A DNA stretch of 5,574 bases, taken from contig PXDP01000368.1 in the NCBI GenBank assembly GCA_003565035.1, forward strand, positions 1 to 5,574. The letters run 5' to 3'. The notes beneath the pieces are model-generated. The model ran no database searches and had not been told where the DNA came from. It saw only the letters and a list, made by a program, of their open reading frames with translations. Position 1 is the stretch's first letter; each line of letters starts with the position of its first letter. The stretch comes from PVC group bacterium (lineage in GTDB: Bacteria; Verrucomicrobiota; Kiritimatiellia; SS1-B-03-39; UBA6053). Both the position numbers and the translations under genes were made by a program. This document shows positions 1-5,574 of this stretch, piece after piece.

Positions 1-106
1 CGGGCAGTCGCGCCGCCGGGGGACCGACTTCGGGGCCGCGCGGCTTAAGGGTCAGCTTCGGGCCGGGAGGAATTAAAGCGGGAGGGGGAGAGTCATCAGG
101 TCGCAT
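1..106 (-). CDS. Possible N-terminus of a divergent, proline-rich protein (partial)
   Basis: On the minus strand an ATG at 106 opens a frame that stays open for 35 codons to the window edge. The peptide is proline-rich, with a PPP run near residue 7 and K-L-T-L-K-P-R at about residues 17-23. It has no transmembrane segment or recognisable domain. A gene reading leftward would make 107-210 a divergent promoter region, which fits its lower GC and the palindrome at 134-146. No Shine-Dalgarno sequence precedes the ATG, but the other outer genes here also lack one. Similar basic, proline-rich N-terminal tails occur in some PVC-group proteins; this is recollection, not a match. Alternatives are a chance open frame in GC-rich DNA, or the tail of a rightward gene ending at TAA 46-48 or 74-76. 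No function can be given. Confidence 0.3.
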   Translation of the reverse strand, partial: MRPDDSPPPALIPPGPKLTLKPRGPEVGPPAARLP

Positions 107-133
107 GAAGGTCTTGAACCAAATCCATCCACT

Positions 134-146
134 TTTGCAATGCAAA
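134..146. repeat. Perfect 13-bp palindrome, possible operator
   Basis: TTTGCA, a central A, then TGCAAA form a perfect inverted repeat with 6-bp arms. It sits upstream of the candidate promoter at 172-200 and between the two possible divergent starts (106 on minus, 211 on plus). A short symmetric site in such a place could bind a dimeric regulator, but no regulator gene is visible beside it and 6-bp arms can arise by chance. It is too short to act as a terminator hairpin and has no T-tract. Confidence 0.3.
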
Positions 147-171
147 TATGACAACCTTGTCCTCGCATTTC

Positions 172-200
172 TTTACAAGCACGTATTTGTACTGCATGAT
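172..200 (+). promoter_or_regulatory. Candidate sigma-70-type promoter for the ABC operon
   Basis: TTTACA at 172-177 matches five of six positions of the -35 consensus. After exactly 17 bp, CATGAT at 195-200 matches four of six positions of the -10 consensus. Transcription would start near 206-208, only a few bases before the ATG at 211, so the mRNA would be leaderless or nearly so. This would agree with the lack of a Shine-Dalgarno sequence before any candidate start of the first ABC gene. It was found by eye and the -10 match is imperfect. Confidence 0.35.
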
Positions 201-210
201 GTCCGCTTCC

Positions 211-1971
211 ATGTCAAAACCCGCCTCTCCTGCCGTTTTCCGCGTTCGTCTGGGCCCCTCCGGGGTCCGAATGCTGCTGGCTTCGGTGCTCTTGACGCTC
301 ATCGCCACCCTTTTCTCTCTTGTCCTGCCCCGCTATCTTGGACATATCATTGACGAATTGCTCGAAAACGGGCTCCCGCCACGCGAAATCCTGGTCATGG
401 CGGGCATCTATCTGGGAGCGGCACTGGTCGGCGCATTTTTCAGCAAAGCGATGCGGCAGGTCCCCATGCGGCTCAACCCCCGGATTTCCCACCGCCTCCG
501 CACGGATCTGTACGGCCATCTGCTCCGGCTGGACGACGACCAGGTCCGCCGCCACCGCACCGGCGACCTGATGTCCCGGCTCAGTTCCGATGTCAACGCG
601 GTGGCCGAAATGATTTCCCTCGGCGGTCATTCGCTGATCCGCGCCCTGTTCACCCTCGGCTTCGCCTTCTGGGTCATGTTTGCCCGCTCCCCCTCCCTCG
701 CGCGAATCATGGCGGTCCTGCTTCCGCTGATGATTCTTATCGGGTTTCTCCTCCTGCGGTCCATACGGAAACGCCATCTCGGCGTGCAGGAAAAACTGGG
801 CGAACTGACCACCTACTGCCAGGAATCTTTCCAGGGAATCCGGGTGATCAAAGGCATGGGCATCGAATCCATCCGCGCCGACACCTTCAAAAGCATCAAT
901 CACGACTTTATCCGCCGCAACATGGCGCTCAACCGCATCGAAGTTCCCGCCTGGCCGCTCATGCACGCGGGCTTTATCCTTGGCAATGCGGCCCTGCTCT
1001 GGATTGGCGGGCAACAGGTGATCCGCGGCGAACTCTCTCTGGGCGTGCTGGTGGAATTTCAGCAATACCTCATGGTGCTCCAATGGCCCACCCTCTCCCT
1101 CGCCTGGACCATGAGCCTCATTCTCCGCGGACGCGCCAGCCTCTCCCGCCTCCGCGACGTGACCTGTGAGCAGCCCTCCCTGGCCGACGGAGACCAGACG
1201 GATCCCGATGCCGACCTCTCTTCCGGCGGCATCGCCTTTGAGCAGGTCTCGCTCAGCCTCGACGGCAACCCTGTACTGCACGGCATTGACTTCGCCACCG
1301 CCCACGGACAGCTCCTCGGTATCACCGGCCCCACCGGCGCCGGCAAAACCATGCTGCTGAATCTTCTGCTCCGCCGCTTTGATCCCGACCAGGGCGCTGT
1401 CCGCATCAGCGGCCGGGATGTCCGGACCCTTCCCGCCGAAACCCTGTACCATTTTCTAAGAATTGCCCCCCAGGAGCCGGTGCTGTTCTCCATGACCCTG
1501 GAGGAGAATCTCCGTCTCGCCAAACCCGATGCCACAGCGGAGGAACTCGCCGAAGTCCTCCGACTCTCCGCCCTGGAATCCGATCTGCACGAACTGCCCG
1601 ACGGCCTGCAGACCCGCATCGGCGAACGCGGGGTTACCCTGTCCGGCGGGCAGCGCCAACGCTGCGCCATTGCCCGTGCCCTCCTGGGGGCGCCGGAACT
1701 GATGATCCTCGACGACAGCCTCTCCGCCGTGGACACCGCCACCGAGGCGACAATCCTCCGCCGGATTCTGCCCTTCATGCGGCAGCGCACCGGTATCATC
1801 GTCAGCCACCGCCATGCAACCCTGCGGCAATGCGATCAGGTGCTGGTGCTGCGCAACGGCCGGGTGGAGCAGTTCGGGCCGCCCGCCGCGCTGGAGGCCC
1901 GGCCGGGCTATTTCGCGGAACAGGCCGAACGCCAGCGCCTGCGCGAGGAACTGGAGGCTCTCAATGTCTGA
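211..1971 (+). CDS. ABC exporter half-transporter, degenerate-site subunit
   Basis: This protein of 586 residues (from ATG 211) has the usual length and order of a fused membrane-ATPase exporter subunit. The membrane domain has six likely helices at about residues 20-42, 60-78, 142-157, 165-183, 251-268 and 274-292. The nucleotide-binding domain follows from about 340. Walker A GPTGAGKT is at 373-380, the Q-loop Gln is 421, the signature LSGGQ is at 477-481, Walker B ends at Asp501 and the switch His is 533. The residue after Walker B is Asp502, not the catalytic Glu, and the A-loop aromatic position is Leu350. Both changes suit the degenerate subunit of a heterodimer (TM287, BmrC or LmrC type). 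It would pair in the inner membrane with the product of the overlapping next gene and export an unknown substrate, perhaps a drug or lipid. In-frame ATGs also lie at 148, 196 and 199. I chose 211 because it leaves a normal 20-residue lead to helix 1 and falls just after the predicted transcription start. Family certain; substrate unknown. Confidence 0.93.
   Translation: MSKPASPAVFRVRLGPSGVRMLLASVLLTLIATLFSLVLPRYLGHIIDELLENGLPPREILVMAGIYLGAALVGAFFSKAMRQVPMRLNPRISHRLRTDLYGHLLRLDDDQVRRHRTGDLMSRLSSDVNAVAEMISLGGHSLIRALFTLGFAFWVMFARSPSLARIMAVLLPLMILIGFLLLRSIRKRHLGVQEKLGELTTYCQESFQGIRVIKGMGIESIRADTFKSINHDFIRRNMALNRIEVPAWPLMHAGFILGNAALLWIGGQQVIRGELSLGVLVEFQQYLMVLQWPTLSLAWTMSLILRGRASLSRLRDVTCEQPSLADGDQTDPDADLSSGGIAFEQVSLSLDGNPVLHGIDFATAHGQLLGITGPTGAGKTMLLNLLLRRFDPDQGAVRISGRDVRTLPAETLYHFLRIAPQEPVLFSMTLEENLRLAKPDATAEELAEVLRLSALESDLHELPDGLQTRIGERGVTLSGGQRQRCAIARALLGAPELMILDDSLSAVDTATEATILRRILPFMRQRTGIIVSHRHATLRQCDQVLVLRNGRVEQFGPPAALEARPGYFAEQAERQRLREELEALNV
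1953..1957 (+). promoter_or_regulatory. Ribosome binding site of the second ABC gene
   Basis: GGAGG lies 6 bases before the ATG at 1964, inside the last codons of the first ABC gene. It fixes the start of the second gene, because the longer upstream open frame from 1814 reads through the first gene out of frame. The stop TGA at 1969-1971 lies just past the new start, which suggests translational coupling and equal synthesis of both subunits. Confidence 0.8.
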
Positions 1972-3754
1972 CGCCCTCTCCTCCCGAAAAGCCCTCCGCC
2001 GGGACCGGGGCTACCTGCACCGGATTCTCTTTTACGCAAAACCCTACACGCTGCTGCTGATTCTGGGCCTGCTGCTCCTGCTGCTGCAAGTGCTCAGCGT
2101 CAACGCCATGCCCCTGCTGATCAAGCAGGCGGTGGACCGCTTTCTCGCCCCCGAAACGCAAACCCTGGACATTGTCGAACGCATTGCGGGCCTGAAGGAT
2201 CTCTGTATTCTCCTCGCCGCCCTGGTCGGAGGGATGTTCCTCTTCCGGGTCAGTCACGCCTATCTGATGACCTGGATCGGCCAGTGCGTGCTGCGGGATT
2301 TACGGGTGGCCGTTTTTGAAAAGGTGCAGGCCCTGCCCATGCGCCGCTTCGACCAGGTGCGGGTCGGACGGCTCATGACCCGGGCCACCAGCGATCTGGA
2401 CGCATTGCAGGAACTCGTCCGCAACGGCATCATCGGGATGTTGGCCAATCTGCTGCTGCTCGTCGGTGCCATGGTGTTCATGTGGGTGCTGGAATGGCGT
2501 CTGGCACTGGTCACCTTTGCGGCCTTCCCCATCCTCGCCGGCCTGCTCACCTGGGTCAACATCCACAGCCGCCGCGCCCAGCGGGTGGCACGGGACGCCA
2601 CTTCCACCCTCAACAGCCTCACGCAGGAAACCCTCAGCGGTCTGTTCACCCTGCGCATGCTCAATCAGCGGGGCACCATTCTGGAACGGCTCACCGCCCT
2701 GAGCGAAGACCTGCGCCGTGCGCGCGCCAGGGTGGCCGACTGGGGCACCTGGCATTTCCCCATTCTTGAGGGCACCCGGGCGCTCGCCAATGTGCTGCTG
2801 ATTGTGGCCTGCGGCATCTGGATCCCCCATCAGATCGGCAGTCTCGTCGCCTTTCTGTACTACATCCGCTTCTTCTTCCGTCCGCTGGAGGAACTCGCCG
2901 AACAGTCGCAGCAACTCCAGTCCGGCCTCGCTTCCGCCGAACGCGTGTTCGATCTGCTCGACGAGCCCGAACCCCTCCGCGATCCCCCCGCCCCCCTCAG
3001 CCTGGGAACCTTCCAGGGCGATATCCAGTTCGATCACGTCAGCTTCTCCTACGACGGACACCACCCCATTTTGCATGATGTCAGCTTTCAGATCGTTCCC
3101 GGACAGAACGTCGCCGTCGTCGGCGCCACCGGGGCCGGCAAATCCACACTTTTCAATCTCCTCTGCCGCTTTTATGAGGTCAGTGCCGGAGCCATTCGAA
3201 TCGATCATGCCGATATCCGCAACTACGCCCAGCGGGAACTCCGGCGGAAACTCGGCGTGGTCCAGCAGGATCCAATGCTTTTTTCGGGCACCCTGGCCGA
3301 CAACCTCACCCTCGGCCGCCCCGATGTCAGCCGGGAGGACATGGTGCAGGCCGCCCGCTACGTCAATGCCCATCCCTTCATCGAAGCCCTGCCCAAAGGC
3401 TACGACACCGACCTCGGCGAAGGCGGCCACCGCCTGTCAACCGGCCAGAAACAACTCATCGCCCTCGCCCGGGTGCTCTTGCAGAATCCCGATGTGCTCC
3501 TGCTGCTCGACGAGGCCACGGCCAGCGTCGATTCCGAAACCGAAGCCCTCATCCAGGATGCGCTCGCCAAGCTCATGCGCAACCGCACCTCCATCGCCAT
3601 CGCCCACCGGCTCTCCACCGTGATCCACGCCGACACCATCCTCGTCATGCGCCACGGCAGACTCGTTGAACAGGGGACGCACAGTGAACTCATCGAACTC
3701 GACGGCTACTACCGCACCCTCGTCGAGGTCATGCGCCACGGCGGGATCCTGTAA
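1964..3754 (+). CDS. ABC exporter half-transporter, catalytic-site subunit
   Basis: This 596-residue protein is the partner of the preceding gene, which it overlaps by 8 bp. Likely membrane helices are at about residues 28-47, 79-100, 156-177, 179-198, 272-287 and 290-305. The motif FDQVRVGRLMTRATSDLDAL near 129-148 is typical of the coupling region in this exporter family. In the ATPase domain the A-loop Tyr is 363, Walker A GATGAGKS is 387-394, the Q-loop Gln is 435, Walker B ends at Asp516 with catalytic Glu517, and the switch His is 548. The signature is LSTGQ (491-495) instead of LSGGQ. In TM288, BmrD and LmrD-like subunits this loop also varies, and it pairs with the degenerate site of the partner. 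I infer that this subunit supplies the active Walker A/B and the first subunit supplies its LSGGQ. The start is set by GGAGG at 1953-1957. Homodimeric MsbA-type action is less likely, given the complementary substitutions. Substrate unknown. Confidence 0.95.
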   Translation: MSDALSSRKALRRDRGYLHRILFYAKPYTLLLILGLLLLLLQVLSVNAMPLLIKQAVDRFLAPETQTLDIVERIAGLKDLCILLAALVGGMFLFRVSHAYLMTWIGQCVLRDLRVAVFEKVQALPMRRFDQVRVGRLMTRATSDLDALQELVRNGIIGMLANLLLLVGAMVFMWVLEWRLALVTFAAFPILAGLLTWVNIHSRRAQRVARDATSTLNSLTQETLSGLFTLRMLNQRGTILERLTALSEDLRRARARVADWGTWHFPILEGTRALANVLLIVACGIWIPHQIGSLVAFLYYIRFFFRPLEELAEQSQQLQSGLASAERVFDLLDEPEPLRDPPAPLSLGTFQGDIQFDHVSFSYDGHHPILHDVSFQIVPGQNVAVVGATGAGKSTLFNLLCRFYEVSAGAIRIDHADIRNYAQRELRRKLGVVQQDPMLFSGTLADNLTLGRPDVSREDMVQAARYVNAHPFIEALPKGYDTDLGEGGHRLSTGQKQLIALARVLLQNPDVLLLLDEATASVDSETEALIQDALAKLMRNRTSIAIAHRLSTVIHADTILVMRHGRLVEQGTHSELIELDGYYRTLVEVMRHGGIL

Positions 3755-3829
3755 CCCCACCGAAACCCCTGCCCGAGAAAAAATTCCGCATTTCAAAACT
3801 TCTGTCTGGTCTTATTTCGCCGATCCGTG

Positions 3830-3835
3830 CATAGT
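3830..3835 (+). promoter_or_regulatory. Weak -10-like box before the signalling gene
   Basis: CATAGT, four of six matches to the -10 consensus, ends 6 bases before the ATG at 3842. I find no good -35 box at 16-18 bp. The surrounding gap, 3755-3841, is less GC-rich than the flanking genes and has an A-rich patch at 3778-3783. A separate promoter for the downstream gene is plausible, again giving a nearly leaderless mRNA. Read-through from the ABC operon is also possible because no clear terminator lies between them. Confidence 0.18.
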
Positions 3836-3841
3836 AGTGCT

Positions 3842-5574
3842 ATGACTTTGAGTTCCCCTTCCCTTCATGTCCTGGTGCTGGATGACGACGAAAAAATCCT
3901 CCGCATGTTCCAACTGTTCACCAAGCAGGAAAAAACCATAGAGGTTTATACGGCGTCAAACGGAAGAGAGGGACTGGACCTCATGGTGAAACACGCCTTT
4001 GACCTCGTCATTGTGGATATCCATATGCCGGTGATGGACGGCCTGGATTTCACCCGGGAAGTCCGGAAAATCTGGCCCTGGCAGGAAATCTTTTTCTGCA
4101 CCGGGCATGGGTCCGACGCCCTGAAAAAGCAGGCGCAGGAACTTGGCGTAAAACAAATTCTCGAAAAACCGCTCAGCCGGAATCAGCTGCAAAGCGCGAT
4201 CGACTCCTCCCGGAGTTCCAGAGAATTTCACATTACCCACGGATACGGAATCTCCCCCTCCAATGCGGATACGGTCGCCTGCCTCCAGAAACTGCGGCAT
4301 CTTTCCAGCCGGGTCTGGAAAACACCCCGCGTTTCGACCCTGACAGGCAGCTTCCTGGAGTTCCTGGAACAATGGGCCCCGGTCCATGCCGCCGCCATTC
4401 TGGTCGATGACGGAACCCTGCGCCGGTTTGAGTCCTTTAACAAACCGGAAATCACCCCGTCGGTTCATGAGCATCTTTATTCGGGCTGCCTCGACCGTCT
4501 TCACGCCATCAGCGGCCGGAACTGGGACTGCGAGGAAAACGAACGGCACTGTCAACTCCCCGAAATTTCCGGTGAAGAGCCCGTGGATCTAAACTCCGCC
4601 GTGTATATTCCCCTGATGGGACGCCGATCCCTGTTTGGAATTCTGGTCCTGATCCCCTATCCGACCATCAGCCTGCAGCCGGGTGATTTCCCGATCATTT
4701 ACCATGCCGCCCACCACCTGAGCACGCTTCTCCAGTCCGTCACGGAAATCCAACTGCAAAGTATGATCGATCCGCTGACCGGGCTGTTCAACCGGCGCTA
4801 CCTTCAGGCGGAACTGGAACGGTTCTGGCTGCTGAGCCAGCGGGAAAACCTTCCCTTCAGTGTTCTCATGCTGGATCTGGACGGATTCAAAGCTCTGAAT
4901 GATGCCCATGGGCACGCCTTTGGCGACAATCTGCTCAAACATGTGGCCAGAGTTCTGCTCGAAACGCTCCGCCGCTCCGATGTGGTGATCCGCCTTGGAG
5001 GGGATGAATTTGTCATTCTCCTGCCGCAAACCGAAGACACCGGCACCCGGGAACTGGCAGAGCGCATCCGGCAGAGCCTTGAGTCCCAGCCCGTCCGCAA
5101 ACAGGAAGCCGAAATCCAAATCACTGCATCCATTGGTGGCATAATCTACAGCCGGGAAGCCCCGGTGGCCTCCTCGATGCAACTGCTTGAATGTGCGGAC
5201 CGGGCCATGTATGATTCCAAAAACAACGGCGGGAATCAGGTGACGGTTCGGGCAGCCTCTGATCAGGACAATCCCCCTCCCCCGCGCCATGAAGTCCTGA
5301 TCGTGGACGACGATCCCCAGGTCCTCAATCTTCTGAAAAGAATGCTCAACGGAGAGACCTACACTGTCACCACCGTCACCTCTGTTTCCGAAGCGGAAAA
5401 ACTTCTCCTGAGTGGAAAGAAATACGACCTGCTGCTCACCGACCTCTCCCTCCCCGGACAGGACGGATATGAAATGCTCGCGATTGCGCGCGACCTTGAC
5501 CCCGAAATGGTCCCGATGGTCATTACCGGACACCTCACAAAGCACAGCGAGGAGACCCTGCACGATCAGGGCGC
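3842..5574 (+). CDS. Receiver-GAF-like-GGDEF-receiver signalling protein, diguanylate cyclase (3' partial)
   Basis: The frame is open from ATG 3842 to the window edge, 577 full codons with no stop. Residues 8-120 are a receiver domain with acidic Asp14-16, phosphoacceptor Asp59 in VDIHMPVMDG, Thr87 and Lys109 before Pro110. Residues about 160-300 look like a divergent GAF sensor, clearest in the strand-rich stretch from 253 to 270; I see no ligand residues. A GGDEF domain spans about 308-468: it opens with DPLTGLFNRR at 310-319 and has Asp345, Asn353 and GGDEF at 386-390. RRSD at 377-380, five residues before GGDEF, is a complete inhibitory I-site. After a linker with four prolines, a second receiver starts at about 485, with Asp489-491, phosphoacceptor Asp534 and Thr562; its Lys would lie beyond the window. 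The protein should be cytosolic and make cyclic-di-GMP from two GTP when phosphorylated. No Shine-Dalgarno sequence precedes the ATG; a GTG at 3827 is a less likely start. Its codons are somewhat less GC-rich than those of the ABC genes. What follows the second receiver is unknown. Confidence 0.9.
   Translation, partial: MTLSSPSLHVLVLDDDEKILRMFQLFTKQEKTIEVYTASNGREGLDLMVKHAFDLVIVDIHMPVMDGLDFTREVRKIWPWQEIFFCTGHGSDALKKQAQELGVKQILEKPLSRNQLQSAIDSSRSSREFHITHGYGISPSNADTVACLQKLRHLSSRVWKTPRVSTLTGSFLEFLEQWAPVHAAAILVDDGTLRRFESFNKPEITPSVHEHLYSGCLDRLHAISGRNWDCEENERHCQLPEISGEEPVDLNSAVYIPLMGRRSLFGILVLIPYPTISLQPGDFPIIYHAAHHLSTLLQSVTEIQLQSMIDPLTGLFNRRYLQAELERFWLLSQRENLPFSVLMLDLDGFKALNDAHGHAFGDNLLKHVARVLLETLRRSDVVIRLGGDEFVILLPQTEDTGTRELAERIRQSLESQPVRKQEAEIQITASIGGIIYSREAPVASSMQLLECADRAMYDSKNNGGNQVTVRAASDQDNPPPPRHEVLIVDDDPQVLNLLKRMLNGETYTVTTVTSVSEAEKLLLSGKKYDLLLTDLSLPGQDGYEMLAIARDLDPEMVPMVITGHLTKHSEETLHDQG

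Noticed and set aside
67..88. GGAGG and GGGAGGGGG purine runs resembling ribosome binding sites
   Set aside because: No start codon lies at suitable spacing (5-10 bases) leading into a credible frame; the nearest ATG, 104-106 on the minus strand or 105 on the plus, does not fit.
214..1452. 412-residue open frame on the minus strand inside the first ABC gene
   Set aside because: It lies fully antisense to a gene with all ABC motifs, and its translation is rich in G, A, E and H with no domain. It is a codon-bias shadow in GC-rich DNA.
1814..1963. 50-codon upstream extension of the second ABC gene
   Set aside because: It is out-of-frame reading of the first gene's 3' end, rich in Cys, Trp and Arg. 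The GGAGG at 1953-1957 marks ATG 1964 as the start.
2300..3430. 376-residue minus-strand open frame inside the second ABC gene
   Set aside because: Antisense shadow: the plus strand carries Walker A, the A-loop and Q-loop in this span, and the minus translation has no recognisable domain.
3739..3762. Hairpin across the end of the second ABC gene (CGGCGGG with CCCACCG)
   Set aside because: Seven-base arms with a C-A mismatch and a 10-base loop, not followed by a T-tract. Not convincing as an intrinsic terminator.
3956..4555. 199-residue minus-strand open frame over the first receiver and GAF-like region
   Set aside because: Antisense to a clear receiver domain; no motif seen in its translation.
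4589..5563. 324-residue minus-strand open frame over the cyclase gene
   Set aside because: The plus strand encodes the GGDEF domain and second receiver here without a stop. The minus product shows no domain or ribosome site.

Overview
The window is GC-rich, compact bacterial DNA. It carries a two-gene ABC exporter operon, followed on the same strand by a two-component/cyclic-di-GMP signalling gene that runs off the right edge. No rRNA, tRNA, CRISPR array, insertion sequence or phage gene is visible. The organism cannot be named from this stretch. It is a GC-rich bacterium, since GGDEF and receiver proteins are bacterial. A possible divergent reading frame at the left edge begins with a proline-rich stretch containing K-L-T-L-K-P-R. 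I associate such N-termini loosely with the Planctomycetes-Verrucomicrobia-Chlamydiae group (Kiritimatiellota/Lentisphaerota-like), but this is a weak hint.

Layout. Positions 1-106 may hold the start of a leftward gene (tentative). Positions 107-210 are a more AT-rich gap with a perfect 13-bp palindrome and a plausible sigma-70-type promoter facing right. Positions 211-1971 and 1964-3754 encode two ABC half-transporters, each a six-helix membrane domain followed by an ATPase domain. They overlap by 8 bp, and a GGAGG ribosome binding site lies inside the end of the first gene. Positions 3755-3841 are a short gap without a convincing terminator. Positions 3842-5574 encode the first 577 residues of a protein with the order receiver, GAF-like region, GGDEF diguanylate cyclase, receiver. 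It is open at the window edge, so its true C-terminus is unknown.

How the genes fit together. The two ABC proteins look like the two halves of one heterodimeric exporter of the TM287/288, BmrCD and LmrCD type. The first subunit has Asp in place of the catalytic Glu after Walker B and Leu at the A-loop position. The second has the catalytic Glu but a non-canonical LSTGQ signature. In the dimer these changes fall together in one ATP site, giving one degenerate and one hydrolytically competent site. The third gene has an intact GGDEF active site and an intact RxxD inhibitory site, so it should make cyclic-di-GMP under phosphorelay control. It is co-directional with the exporter, but nothing in the sequence proves a functional link.

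Apart from the unusual domain order of the third protein and the non-Shine-Dalgarno starts of the outer genes, the region looks ordinary. I do not see a clear new system here.
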